The notes under the pieces: model-generated | Told to the model about the DNA's origin: nothing | Databases searched by the model: none | The model's input: only the letters and a program-made list of their open reading frames with translations | Translations under genes and position numbers: made by a program | Shown: positions 53,373 to 62,406 of the stretch, piece by piece | Numbering within the stretch: the first letter of the stretch is position 1 | How the letters are laid out: every line of letters starts with the position of its first letter | NCBI RefSeq assembly: GCF_016863315.1 | Contig: NZ_BOOQ01000053.1 | Span: forward strand, 32,638 to 96,637 | Direction: 5' to 3' | Length of the DNA stretch: 64,000 nt | Origin: Planotetraspora silvatica | GTDB taxonomy: Bacteria; Actinomycetota; Actinomycetes; Streptosporangiales; Streptosporangiaceae

Positions 53373-54526
53373 TCGACTTCGAGGGGTTCCTGGCCGGGCC
53401 GCTCGTCCTCGGGGACGTGCTGGAGGTTCACCCGGATCCGCGTCCAGTTGGTGCTGCTCCCGCGCATCGAGTCGACCAGGACGTCGGCGGGTTCGAGCCG
53501 TTCCGCGACCTCGGGATGCCGGGCCTTCCAGCGTTCGAAGCCGGCCATCGCCTCGTCCCTGGTCTCCGCCCGGGCGATCTCGATCAGCGGCATCACGGGC
53601 GTGCGGCGTCCCGTGCCCTTGGGCGCCGTCGGCCGCGGCCCTTGGGCGTCGGCGAGCTCCAGGAGCTGTTCGAGCGAGCCGGCGGCCTGCTCCATGCCCG
53701 CCCACGGATCTCCGGCCTCGCCGTACCTGTCGGGCACCGTCGCCATCGTGAACTCCTCCGGGCGGCACCCCTCGACCTCGTCCCACCCGAGCGGTGTGGA
53801 GACCAGGCCCGTGGGGCGGACGGAGTAGGCCGAGGCCACCGTCCTGTCCCGCGCGTTCTGGTTGAAGTCGACGAAGACGCCCTGGCGCTCCTCCTTCCAC
53901 CACCGGCTCGTGGCGATGCCGGGCGCCCGGCGCTCCACCTCGCGGGCGACGGCCTCGGCGGCCCGCCGTACGTCCCGGAAGTCCCAGCGGGGCTCGATGG
54001 CGGCGTAGACGTGGAAACCGCGGGAGCCGGACGTCTTGGGCCAGGCGGTCAGGCCGTGCTCCTCCAGCACGTCCCTGGCGACGAGGGCGATCCTGAGGAT
54101 CTGCTCCCATTCGATCCCCGGCACCGGGTCGAGGTCGATCCTGAGCTCGTCGGGATGGTCGAGGTCCCCGGCGCGGACCGGGTGCGGGTTGAGGTCGACG
54201 CATCCGAGGTTGACCGTCCACAGGAGGTGGGCGAGGTCGCGCATGACCACCTCGTCGGCCGTGCGGCCCGAGGGGTAGCTCAGCTCGACGACCTCGATCC
54301 AGGCCGGCCGTTTGGACGGCGCCCGCTTCTGGAAGAAGGCCGCCTGGTCGGTGCCGTGGACGAACCGTTTGAGGATCACCGGCCGGCCGGCGACGCCGCG
54401 CAGCGCGCCCTCGGCGACGACCTGGTAGTAGGCGATGAGGTCCCGCTTCGTGTGCCCGGTCTGCGGGAAGACCACCCGGTCAGGATTGGTGATCTTCACT
54501 TCCCTGCCGTCGACCTCCAGCGTCAT
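53348..54526 (-). CDS. LigD-type primase-polymerase (NHEJ DNA polymerase domain)
   Basis: 392 residues. TNPDRVVFPQTGHTKRDLIA, LLWTVNLGCVDLNPHPVRAG, HPDELRIDLDPVPG with the DxD metal residues, KTSGSRGFHVYAAIEP and QNARDRTVASAYSVRPT match the LigD polymerase domain, which fills gaps in non-homologous end joining. It is a stand-alone polymerase; no ku or ligase gene is nearby. Its last ~100 residues (IEIARAETRDEAMAGFERWK) are outside the core. Confidence 0.92.
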   Translation of the reverse strand: MTLEVDGREVKITNPDRVVFPQTGHTKRDLIAYYQVVAEGALRGVAGRPVILKRFVHGTDQAAFFQKRAPSKRPAWIEVVELSYPSGRTADEVVMRDLAHLLWTVNLGCVDLNPHPVRAGDLDHPDELRIDLDPVPGIEWEQILRIALVARDVLEEHGLTAWPKTSGSRGFHVYAAIEPRWDFRDVRRAAEAVAREVERRAPGIATSRWWKEERQGVFVDFNQNARDRTVASAYSVRPTGLVSTPLGWDEVEGCRPEEFTMATVPDRYGEAGDPWAGMEQAAGSLEQLLELADAQGPRPTAPKGTGRRTPVMPLIEIARAETRDEAMAGFERWKARHPEVAERLEPADVLVDSMRGSSTNWTRIRVNLQHVPEDERPGQEPLEVDYDPWRGR

Positions 54527-54556
54527 GCCGCCACGATACGTCGCACCGCCTCATGA

Positions 54557-55555
54557 TCACGGGGTTGCGAGATGCCTCTCGGCGAGTTCGCAGGTGCCGC
54601 GGGTGTATCCCGCGCCGAGCTCGCGCGCGATGTCGGCGGCGGAGTGCGAGCCGATCCAGCCGACCAGCAGCAGGCGGCGGAACATGACGAACGTCCAGAT
54701 CTCGTCCTCGTCCACGCGGGGAAGATCGGCCACGGACCGGTAGCCGCGGACCCAGGAGGCGATCATCTCGGGCATCCGCGGGTCGTGCTCGATGAAGCTG
54801 ACGGCCGCGCCGAAGTCGTAGAGGTACCACCCCATGCCGCAGTCGTCGAAGTCGATGACGCTGGTCCCCGCCTCGCCGTCCACGAGCAGGTTGGCCAGGC
54901 GCAGGTCGGCGTGGATCAGGCCGTAGCGCTCCGGTCCCGTGCCGAACCGCCCCAGCCGGTCGCGCAGCCTCGCCTCCAGCCGGGCGAGGACGGCACGGGC
55001 CTCGGCGTCCATGCCGGGGCCGTCCCGCCAGCTCCCCCAGCGCGGGGAGGCGCCGAACGCCGCGTCGAGGTCCCAGTGGAAGCGGGTGAAGGCCGGCGGC
55101 CTGGCCCACCCGCGGGCGTGGAGGTGCATCCGCGCCGTGATCGCGCCGAGCGGCTCGAAGTCCTCGACCAGCCGGTCGTGCGGCGGCTCGCCGCCGGGGA
55201 GGAACTCGAACATCACGCACTGGCGGGTGTCGGCCCCCGGCGTCTCCACGGTGACGATCCTGGACCCGTCGCGTGCGGGGATCACCCGTGGCGTGCGCAC
55301 GCCCGCCTCGGCCCGCAGCGCCCCCGCCCAGTCCAGCTCGGACGCGATCGCCTCGGGAGAGTGGTAGCCGAGGCGGTGGACGCGCAGGATGGTGCGGACA
55401 CCGCCGCCGTCGACCGTGAAGGTGGCGTTCTCCGACACGTTGATGAGCCTGACGGCGGCGTCGGGCGCCACGTCGTAGCGGCGCAGGGCACGGCGGGCGA
55501 CCGTCTCCACGTGGGCGAGGACGTCGTCTCCCCCGGACAGGTCGTGGACCCGCAT
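54557..55555 (-). CDS. Aminoglycoside phosphotransferase (APH)-family kinase
   Basis: 332 residues. Catalytic loop RYGLIHADLRLANLLVDGEA (HxDxxxxN) and metal site TSVIDFDDCGMGWYLYDFGA (DFD) are intact, with ATP lobe TILRVHRLGYHS. Members phosphorylate antibiotics, choline, homoserine, or unknown small molecules; the substrate cannot be told. ATG 55555 follows GGGGGGAA at 4 nt; the frame upstream to 55600 is less likely. Confidence 0.87.
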   Translation of the reverse strand: MRVHDLSGGDDVLAHVETVARRALRRYDVAPDAAVRLINVSENATFTVDGGGVRTILRVHRLGYHSPEAIASELDWAGALRAEAGVRTPRVIPARDGSRIVTVETPGADTRQCVMFEFLPGGEPPHDRLVEDFEPLGAITARMHLHARGWARPPAFTRFHWDLDAAFGASPRWGSWRDGPGMDAEARAVLARLEARLRDRLGRFGTGPERYGLIHADLRLANLLVDGEAGTSVIDFDDCGMGWYLYDFGAAVSFIEHDPRMPEMIASWVRGYRSVADLPRVDEDEIWTFVMFRRLLLVGWIGSHSAADIARELGAGYTRGTCELAERHLATP

Positions 55556-55624
55556 GCGTTCCCCCCGTCGGCCGGCGACCTGAACGTCAAAGGTTCTCAA
55601 AATCCCGTCGAAGCAACAAACCGC

Positions 55625-56503
55625 TCAGCCCGCCATGGCGGCGTCGATCTCGGCCCGGACGGGCATGGACGTGCTCGCCCCTTCGCGCTGCACGGACAGG
55701 GCCGCCGCGGTCGCGGCGAAGCGCAGGGCCTCCACCTGGGGCCGGCCCTCGGCGCGGGCCACGCAGAGCGCGCCCACGAAGGTGTCGCCCGCGGCCGTCG
55801 TGTCCACGGCCCGCACCGGTACGGCGGGCACGCGCAGGCGCTCTCCGTCGCGTGAGCCGTACAGGGCGCCCTCGGACCCCAGGGTGACGACCACCTCCGG
55901 CACTCGCTCCAGCAGCGCGGCGAGCGCCGCCTCCGGATCGGACAGACCGGTGATCGCCCGTGCCTCGTGCTCGTTCGGGACGATCAGGGTGACGGCGTCC
56001 AGCAGGTCGCGCGGCAGTTCCTGGACCGGCGAGGGAGTGAGGACGACAGGCGCCCGCGAGGCACGGGCGGTCGCCACCACGGCCGCCATGGGGAGTTCCA
56101 GCTGGAGCAGGAGCGCGTCGGACCCGCCGATCACCTCGAGATCCTCCGCCGAGGCGCCGGAGACGGCGCCGTTCGCCCCCGGGATGACGATGATCGAGTT
56201 CGCTCCGTCGTCGTCCACGACGATCTGGGCGATGCCGGAGGAACCCGGGACCGTCCTGAGGCCGCTCACGTCCACCCCCGCCGACTCCAGCCCCCGCCGC
56301 ATCACGGGCCCGAACGCGTCGTCCCCCACGGCCCCGAAGAAGGCGACGTCCGCACCGGCCCTGGCCGCGGCCGTCGCCTGGTTGGCGCCCTTGCCGCCGG
56401 GGATCGTCGCGAAGGTCCTGCCCGTCACCGTCTCACCGCGCCGGGGAGCCCTCGCGGTGTAGGCGACCAGATCCATGTTGGCGCTGCCGAAAACCGAGAT
56501 CAT
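55625..56503 (-). CDS. rbsK: Ribokinase
   Basis: 292 residues. VFGSANMDLVAYTARAPRRG, TIPGGKGANQATAAARAGAD and the C-terminal AVDTTAAGDTFVGALCVARA with the catalytic Asp define the PfkB sugar kinase family, ribokinase subgroup. It makes ribose-5-phosphate from ribose. ATG 56503 is used; TTG 56506 immediately precedes it. The ribose transporter is not in the window. Confidence 0.88.
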   Translation of the reverse strand: MISVFGSANMDLVAYTARAPRRGETVTGRTFATIPGGKGANQATAAARAGADVAFFGAVGDDAFGPVMRRGLESAGVDVSGLRTVPGSSGIAQIVVDDDGANSIIVIPGANGAVSGASAEDLEVIGGSDALLLQLELPMAAVVATARASRAPVVLTPSPVQELPRDLLDAVTLIVPNEHEARAITGLSDPEAALAALLERVPEVVVTLGSEGALYGSRDGERLRVPAVPVRAVDTTAAGDTFVGALCVARAEGRPQVEALRFAATAAALSVQREGASTSMPVRAEIDAAMAG

Positions 56504-56737
56504 CAATCCGTCCTCTCACGTGCCCGCCCAGGCTCTCACGCCCCGGTGGGCACCTGCGCGGGGCTGAGAGCCGCCCATGACGGCCGCGCCGGGTCATCCC
56601 GGACGGGAACCCTCCTGTCCGGGATGCGGCCTTTTCCGCGCCTCACGGAGGTGCCCCGTCCGGGGCCGCCGGACGCGAAAGGATCACCCGTCGGCAACAA
56701 GCCGCGCGTTGGTTCTGCTATTGGCGCTGATTCGCCC

Positions 56738-56751
56738 TAGAATCCGCCGAT
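56738..56751 (+). promoter_or_regulatory. Leaderless -10 element for the CbiX-like gene
   Basis: TAGAAT (56738-56743) is a TANNNT -10 lying 8 nt before the GTG at 56752; no Shine-Dalgarno is present. Confidence 0.6.
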
Positions 56752-57606
56752 GTGAACGAAGGTCACGAAGAGCCGTCAAAGCTCCCTATCCGGGAGCGAT
56801 CCTCCCGAATGGGTACCGGCCGTCACCGACGGCCGTTGCCGGCGAACCTGCCGCCCGACGCCCCCGCGCTGGTGCTGGCGGTTCCAGGCAAGGCCGGTGA
56901 CGTGGCGACCGAGGTGGCCGCCGTCATCATGCTCGACAACCCCGAGATCGACCTTCGTATCGTCTCGCTCGGCGACGGCGGCGCCGACCTCATCACGGAG
57001 TTCTCCTCCATCTCCGGCGAACGCTCCGGCGGGGGTCCCTCCGCCGTGGTCGTCCCCCTCGTCACCGGGCCCCATCCGCGTGTCCTGCGCGCCGTACGGG
57101 ACGCCGTGACGCAGAGCGAGGCGGCAGTCAAGATCACCGAACCCCTGGGCCCGCACCCGCTGCTCGCCGAGGCGCTGCACATCCGGCTGTCGGAGGCCGG
57201 CCTGGCCCGCGCCGACCGCATGCGGCTGTTCAACGTCACCTCGCCCGTCGACGGGATCATCGTCGCGACGGCGGGCGGCGACGAGGCGGCGCGCGGCGCC
57301 GACGCCACCGCCGTCCTGCTGGCCGCACGGCTCACCCTGCCGGTGGTGCCCGCCGCTCTCGACGGCGTGCCGACGGTCAGGGACGCGGCGGAGCGGCTGC
57401 GGAAGATCGGCGCCAACCGGCTGGCCGTGGCCCCCTATGTCATCGGCCCCGAGGCGGACGGCGACCGCATCGCGGCCGCCGCCGAGTCGATCGAGGCGGG
57501 CTGTTCCGCGCCGCTGGGCGCTCACGAGGCCGTGGCCAGGATGGTGTGCGTACGCTACGGGGCCACGCTCGGCGGGCTCCCGGACTTCGACGACCTGGCG
57601 GAGTAG
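56752..57606 (+). CDS. CbiX/sirohydrochlorin-chelatase-like protein
   Basis: 284 residues. ALVLAVPGKAGDVATEVAAV, VPLVTGPHPRVLRAVRDAVT and TEPLGPHPLLAEALHIRLSE resemble the two half-domains of CbiX-type chelatases (PHPxLxxxL with His), which insert cobalt or iron into sirohydrochlorin. The first half lacks the typical HGTR sequence, so chelatase activity is doubtful. No cobalamin genes are adjacent. GTG 56752 fits a leaderless transcript. Confidence 0.68.
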   Translation: MNEGHEEPSKLPIRERSSRMGTGRHRRPLPANLPPDAPALVLAVPGKAGDVATEVAAVIMLDNPEIDLRIVSLGDGGADLITEFSSISGERSGGGPSAVVVPLVTGPHPRVLRAVRDAVTQSEAAVKITEPLGPHPLLAEALHIRLSEAGLARADRMRLFNVTSPVDGIIVATAGGDEAARGADATAVLLAARLTLPVVPAALDGVPTVRDAAERLRKIGANRLAVAPYVIGPEADGDRIAAAAESIEAGCSAPLGAHEAVARMVCVRYGATLGGLPDFDDLAE

Positions 57607-57618
57607 CCTCCGGCCGGA

Positions 57619-58008
57619 TCAGGCATGCGACTGCGCGTGGTCGTCCAGGAGGGGTCTCCGGCCGGAGAAGCCCAGCTCGCTGCGGTGATACCAGGCCAGC
57701 TCCTCCTCCCCCTCCATCCAGCACAGCCGGACGGAGACGCCGTCCTCGAGCACGGCGGGGAAGTCGATGAGCACGGGGGCGATCCCCTTGATCTCCATGC
57801 CCTCGGCGGCGAACCAGCTGAGGATCTCGTCCATCCTGGCCTCGAACGCCTTGGACTCGGGGATCCCGCCGATGGCGGACAGCCCGGACTGCTTCAGGTC
57901 GTAGGAGAGCTCCGCGAGGTCGGCACGTAACGTGACGAGCTCTCGGACATGTTCGAGCACCTTCGGCAGCAGCGACTTGGCCTCTTCTACGGTGAAGATC
58001 CTGTCCAC
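57619..58008 (-). CDS. DUF2203 family protein
   Basis: 129 residues. VDRIFTVEEAKSLLPKVLEH matches the DUF2203 N-terminus; GIAPVLIDFPAVLEDGVSVR and LCWMEGEEELAWYHRSELGF the C-terminus. Function is unknown. GTG 58008 fits the family start; ATG 58065 is possible but adds 19 unsupported residues. A consensus-like promoter lies at 58104-58133. Confidence 0.75.
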   Translation of the reverse strand: MDRIFTVEEAKSLLPKVLEHVRELVTLRADLAELSYDLKQSGLSAIGGIPESKAFEARMDEILSWFAAEGMEIKGIAPVLIDFPAVLEDGVSVRLCWMEGEEELAWYHRSELGFSGRRPLLDDHAQSHA

Positions 58009-58103
58009 CTCATTCGGCGACGTTCGGCAGGGCTCGGCAACGCTTCGACGGGCGGAAAGCGCCATACCGCGGAGAAAGCGGTTACATGCGACGCGCTGGG
58101 TGG

Positions 58104-58133
58104 TTTGTACTCCCGACAGAGATCATGTGTCAA
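58104..58133 (-). promoter_or_regulatory. Sigma70-like promoter for DUF2203
   Basis: On the minus strand, TTGACA (58133-58128) is followed by an 18-nt spacer and TACAAA (58109-58104). It is upstream of the DUF2203 start codons. Confidence 0.55.
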
Positions 58134-58204
58134 GGAATTGCCGGGCCACGCAACAAACGCCCGCCCCGCCCCGCCGACCCCCCGTTTCACTTGACCGCGC
58201 CCGC

Positions 58205-58244
58205 TACCTGCAATAGACACCTGGAGCCGATACCTGTAATCGAC
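58205..58244. repeat. 14-bp direct repeats 26 bp apart
   Basis: TACCTGCAATAGAC (58205-58218) and TACCTGTAATCGAC (58231-58244) differ at two positions. The 26-bp spacing puts them about 2.5 helical turns apart, as for two protein sites upstream of DUF2203. Confidence 0.5.
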
Positions 58245-58319
58245 CGCGATCCGGGCGCAATATGTCACACCTCCCTCCACCGTGACAGCCGTTTCCGGCG
58301 AATCGTCCCGCCTGTCTGC

Positions 58320-59249
58320 TCAGGAGACGCCGACCACCTTCCGCCATACGTCGATGGCGAGCACGGGGCGCATGCCGGCGGACAGATAGAGGCCGAGCGC
58401 GGGGGTGGTGTTGTTGGAGTCCACGTGCAGGATCGTCCCCACCCGCCCCCGCCGCTCGTCCGCCGCGAAGGCGTGCCCGAGCAGCAGTTTGCCGAGACCG
58501 CGCCCCCGGAAACGCGGAAGCACGGCGAGCGACCGGACGTAGCCGCAGTCGTCGTCCTCCACGAAGTGATTCGTGCCGAGCAGCATGGCCGCCGGCTCAC
58601 CGCCGGCCCTGGCGACGAGGAGCTGGTTCCAGTCGCCGGCGCTGGATCTCTCCATCGCCTCGGCCCACTCCTCGAACGTCCGGGGGACGAACCCGAAATG
58701 CTGAGCGAACCCCTCCTGCTGGATCCCGTGGGCCGTGCGCTTGAGCTCCTCGTCATGGGGGGATCCGGTCTCCACGGTCGTCCCGGGCACGGACACCGGT
58801 GCGGGCGCGGGGAAGTCGATCCGCATGCGGTGGAAGCTCGTGGCCGGGGCGAAACCGCGCTCGCTCGCGGCCGCCCGCATCGCGGCGTCCCGCTCGTGGA
58901 CGGCGATGTCCATCCGGACCTGCGCGTGACCCGCCTCGGACGCGAGCCGCCGCGCCCGCTCCGTCACCGCGTCCCACAACAGGGCCCCGGCCTGGGGAGT
59001 CCTCGCCCGCACGTCGAGCTCGACGTTGTCGCTGTCCACCTGTCGCTGGGCATAGCCCCAGCCGAGGACCCGCTCGCCCTCGTGGATCAGTCAGCTGTCG
59101 TTCTCGAGATCGAGCTCCTCCAGCACGTCGGCGACGTCGGTCAGGGTCATGTCCGGCCTGCCGATGACCGAGGTGTCATGCTCGGCGACCAGGTCGTGGA
59201 TCGCCGCGGCGTCGGTGCCGCGCGGCCGCCTGATGTCGAATGTGCCCAT
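58320..59249 (-). pseudogene. GNAT acetyltransferase interrupted by an in-frame TGA
   Basis: Starting at ATG 59249, the frame reads FDIRRPRGTDAAAIHDLVAE then LEELDLENDS, hits a TGA at 59091-59093 (codon 53), and continues in the same frame with LIHEGERVLGWGYAQRQVDS into a full double-GNAT C-terminal half (LAVLPRFRGRGLGKLLLGHA, the acetyl-CoA loop). Without the TGA it would be about 309 residues, the two-domain GNAT length. The TGA probably arose from a TGG Trp codon. Sequencing error is the simplest alternative; re-initiation at 59039 would give a truncated protein. Confidence 0.85.
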
Positions 59250-59426
59250 CCGCCAGTTCTACGCCGTACGGCAGGGTTCGCGCCCTCGAATATTCCCTCG
59301 GGCGCCGGCCGGCGGGGCCGTCGCGACAGCGCCCGGCTCGCCACCTCGACGAGCCGGTCCTCGGTCTGGAACAGTTCGCCCGGCTCCTTCGCGATCGTGG
59401 TGAGATATCCGGAGGAGGTGTGGATA

Positions 59427-60401
59427 TTGGACTACGTACGGCTCGGCTCCACCGGAATGAAGGTCTCCCGGATCTGCCTGGGAATGATGAGTTACGGCGA
59501 CCCGGACACATGGGGCGGCTGGGTGCTCGACGAGGAGCACGCGGAACCGATCGTCCGCAAGGCGGCGGACGGAGGCGTCACGTTCTTCGACACCGCGGAC
59601 GTGTACTCGGGGGGCGTCAGCGAGCAGATCACCGGCAACCTGCTCCGCAAGATCTTCCAGCGCCGCGACGACTATGTGCTCGCCACCAAGGTCTATTTCC
59701 CGATGGGCGGCGGCAGGAACGACTACGGCCTGTCCCGCAAGCACATCCTCTCGGCGATCGACGCCTCCCTCACCCGGCTCGGCACCGATCACGTCGATCT
59801 CTACCAGATCCACCGGTTCGACCCCGAGACGCCCATCGAGGAGACGATGGAGGCGCTCCACGACGTCGTCCGGTCGGGCAAGGCCAGGTACATCGGGGCG
59901 TCCAGCATGTGGGCCTGGCAGTTCGCCAAGGCGCAGCACGTCGCGGAGCGCAACGGCTGGACCAGGTTCGTGAGCATGCAGGACCACTACAACCTCCTGC
60001 ACCGGGAGGAGGAGCGGGAGATGATCCCGCTCTGCGTCGACCAGGGCGTCGGGCTCATCCCGTGGAGCCCCCTCGCCCGCGGCCTGCTCGCGCGCGCCGG
60101 CTCCCCCGCCGACACCTCGCGCCAGGTCGGTGACGGGGCGCGCCAGGAGCAGCTCTACGGCGGGTACGGCGACGCCGAGATCCTGGAACGGGTCGCGCAG
60201 ACCGCGGCGGAACGCGGGACCTCCCCCGCGACGGTCGCGCTGGCCTGGCTGCTGAGCCGTCCCGGCGTCGTCGCGCCGATCGTCGGGGCGACGAAGGAAC
60301 GTCACGTGGACGACGCGGTCGCGGCCGCGGGTCTCACGCTGTCCGAAAAGGAGATCGGCTTCCTCGACGAGCCCTACCAGACCCGTCCCCAGCAGTTCTG
60401 A
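59427..60401 (+). CDS. Aldo/keto reductase
   Basis: 324 residues. The tetrad is intact: Asp and Tyr in FFDTADVYSGGVSE, Lys in YVLATKVYFP, His in LYQIHRFDPETP; SMQDHYNLLHREEER and VVAPIVGATKERHVDDAV bind NADPH. It reduces aldehydes or ketones. TTG 59427 is the likely start: GGAGGAGG lies 8 nt upstream and the product opens DYVRLGSTGMKVSRICLG, matching the family. GTG 59418 overlaps the ribosome site, and the far upstream frame is a shadow. Confidence 0.92.
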   Translation: MDYVRLGSTGMKVSRICLGMMSYGDPDTWGGWVLDEEHAEPIVRKAADGGVTFFDTADVYSGGVSEQITGNLLRKIFQRRDDYVLATKVYFPMGGGRNDYGLSRKHILSAIDASLTRLGTDHVDLYQIHRFDPETPIEETMEALHDVVRSGKARYIGASSMWAWQFAKAQHVAERNGWTRFVSMQDHYNLLHREEEREMIPLCVDQGVGLIPWSPLARGLLARAGSPADTSRQVGDGARQEQLYGGYGDAEILERVAQTAAERGTSPATVALAWLLSRPGVVAPIVGATKERHVDDAVAAAGLTLSEKEIGFLDEPYQTRPQQF

Positions 60402-60481
60402 CCCGTCCCCCGCCACCCGGGCGGCCGCCCGGCTCGGGGATCCCCCCGGGCCGGCGGGGCGCAGGCCGTACGCTGATCTCC

Positions 60482-62170
60482 ATGGGACGGTCGAATGACG
60501 AGGCCGCGGCGGCGCTCGAGGAGTACGCGGACCTGTTCGCGCTCACGGGCGGCGACGCCTTCCGCGTGCGGAGCTACCAGAAGGCGGCGAAGTCGATCGC
60601 GGGCTTCCCCGAGGACCTCAGGCGGACCGACGTCCGCAAGGTCCCCGGCGTGGGCGAGGCGATCGCCAAGAAGGTCGAGGAGTTCCTCGCCAGAGGGAGC
60701 TTCCGCCAGCTCGACGACCTGCGCGGCCGGGTGCCCGACGGCGTCCGCAGGCTCACCCGCATCCCGTCGCTCGGGCCCAAGAAGGCGCTGTTCCTGTTCC
60801 AGGAGCTCGGCATCGACTCCCCCGAGGCGCTCGCGCAGGCGATCAGGGACGGCCGGCTGGCCGGCCTCAAGGGCTTCGGCGCCAAGACCGAGGAGAACCT
60901 GCTCAAGGGCATCGAGCAGATGGAGCAGTCGGGAGGGCGGGTCCACCTCGGCGTGGCCACCGACCTCGCCGAGCGTGTGATGGCCTCGCTCCCCGCCGAG
61001 CGGATCGCCTTCGCCGGGTCCCTGCGCAGGATGCGGGAGACCATCGGCGACATCGACATCCTCGCCGTCGGCCCGGCCGACCTGATGGAGCTCTTCGTGA
61101 GCCGGCCGTACGTCACGGAGGTCATCGCGCACGGCGAGCGCAAGACGTCGGTGCGGACCGACCGCGGCATCCAGGTCGACCTGCGGGTCGTGCCCGCCGA
61201 GTCGTGGGGCGCCGCCCTCGTGTACTTCACGGGGAGCAAGCAGCACAACATCCGCATCAGGGAGATGGCCGTCAAGAAGGGCTGGAAGCTGTCCGAGTAC
61301 GGCCTGTTCGACGCCGACGACCAGGTCATCGCGTCCGAGACCGAGGAGGACATCTACCGGGCCCTGGGCATGCGATGGGTGCCGCCGACGCTCCGCGAGG
61401 ACGGCGGCGAGGTCCAGGCGGCGCTGCGCGGCGAGCTGCCGGACCTGGTGACGCTCGGCGACATCAAGGGTGACCTGCACACGCACACCGACCTCACGGA
61501 CGGGATCGCCTCGCTGGAGGACATGGTGGCGGCGGGCGCGGCGCGCGGATACGCGTACTACGCGGTCACCGACCACGCGCCGGATCTGGCCATGCAGCGG
61601 ATGACCCTGGACAAGGCCCTCGAACAGCGCGGCCAGCTCGCCGACCTTCAACGCAAATATCCGGATATGCGGCTGCTGCACGGCACCGAACTCAACATCG
61701 GCCCCGACGGTTCGGTCGACTGGCCCGGCGACGTCCTGGCGGGCTTCGACGTCTGCGTCGCGTCCGTCCACTCGCACTTCACCCAGCCGCGCGACGAGAT
61801 GACCCGCCGCTTCATCGCGGCCTGCGAGAACCCGGACGTCCACATCATCGGCCACCCGACCACCGGGAAGATCGGCAAGCGCCCGCCGGTCGACGCCGAC
61901 TGGGACGCGGTCTTCCGCGCCGCCGCGCGCACCGGCACGATCATGGAGATCGACTCCTACCCCGACCGGGCCGACCTCCCCTCCGACCTCGTACGGCTCG
62001 CGCGCCACCACGGCGTGAAGTTCTCCATCGACAGCGACTCCCACGCCATCCCCCACCTCGCCCACCAGAGGTTCGGGATCGGCATCGCACAACGCGCCTG
62101 GCTGACGACCGAAGCCGTGGTCAACACCTGGCCGCTGGAGCGCCTGCTGGCCTACCTCGGCCGGTCGTGA
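60482..62170 (+). CDS. polX: Family X DNA polymerase with PHP domain
   Basis: 562 residues. Residues 1-150 hold helix-hairpin-helix repeats (VRKVPGVGEAIAKKVEEFLA; LAGLKGFGAKTEENLLKGIE). The PolX palm follows (FAGSLRRMRETIGDIDILAV with the DxD metal pair, then GIQVDLRVV). Residues ~320-562 are the PHP phosphoesterase (GDLHTHTDLTDGIASLEDMV; VTDHAPDLA; SDSHAIPHLAHQR). It acts in base-excision repair gap filling with 3' end trimming. Confidence 0.95.
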   Translation: MGRSNDEAAAALEEYADLFALTGGDAFRVRSYQKAAKSIAGFPEDLRRTDVRKVPGVGEAIAKKVEEFLARGSFRQLDDLRGRVPDGVRRLTRIPSLGPKKALFLFQELGIDSPEALAQAIRDGRLAGLKGFGAKTEENLLKGIEQMEQSGGRVHLGVATDLAERVMASLPAERIAFAGSLRRMRETIGDIDILAVGPADLMELFVSRPYVTEVIAHGERKTSVRTDRGIQVDLRVVPAESWGAALVYFTGSKQHNIRIREMAVKKGWKLSEYGLFDADDQVIASETEEDIYRALGMRWVPPTLREDGGEVQAALRGELPDLVTLGDIKGDLHTHTDLTDGIASLEDMVAAGAARGYAYYAVTDHAPDLAMQRMTLDKALEQRGQLADLQRKYPDMRLLHGTELNIGPDGSVDWPGDVLAGFDVCVASVHSHFTQPRDEMTRRFIAACENPDVHIIGHPTTGKIGKRPPVDADWDAVFRAAARTGTIMEIDSYPDRADLPSDLVRLARHHGVKFSIDSDSHAIPHLAHQRFGIGIAQRAWLTTEAVVNTWPLERLLAYLGRS

Positions 62171-62202
62171 TCGCGGGCCTTTGCGCATGTCATACGTACG
62201 CC

Positions 62203-62224
62203 ATACGACACCAATACGACACCA
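62203..62224. repeat. 11-bp tandem duplication upstream of the WS/DGAT gene
   Basis: ATACGACACCA occurs twice head to tail, in the 236-nt gap between polX and the acyltransferase. Confidence 0.6.
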
Positions 62225-62406
62225 CGGGTCATTCCATCGACTGGAACGGGGAATGTCATCGGCAGTCAGCTAGGCGGACGGTTCGCGGACGACGCGAGAT
62301 CGAGCGCGTCGTGCTGAAGGAATCTCCCGGAGATGCCTGAGTAATGTCCCGGTAACTCTCTGCCGCCATTATGGTCACACTCCGGAAGCGAGCAGGGGGT
62401 ATGACC

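Noticed and set aside
58086..59426. In-frame upstream extension of the aldo/keto reductase to 771 residues
   Set aside because: Antisense to the GNAT pseudogene; the family N-terminus begins at the TTG behind GGAGGAGG.
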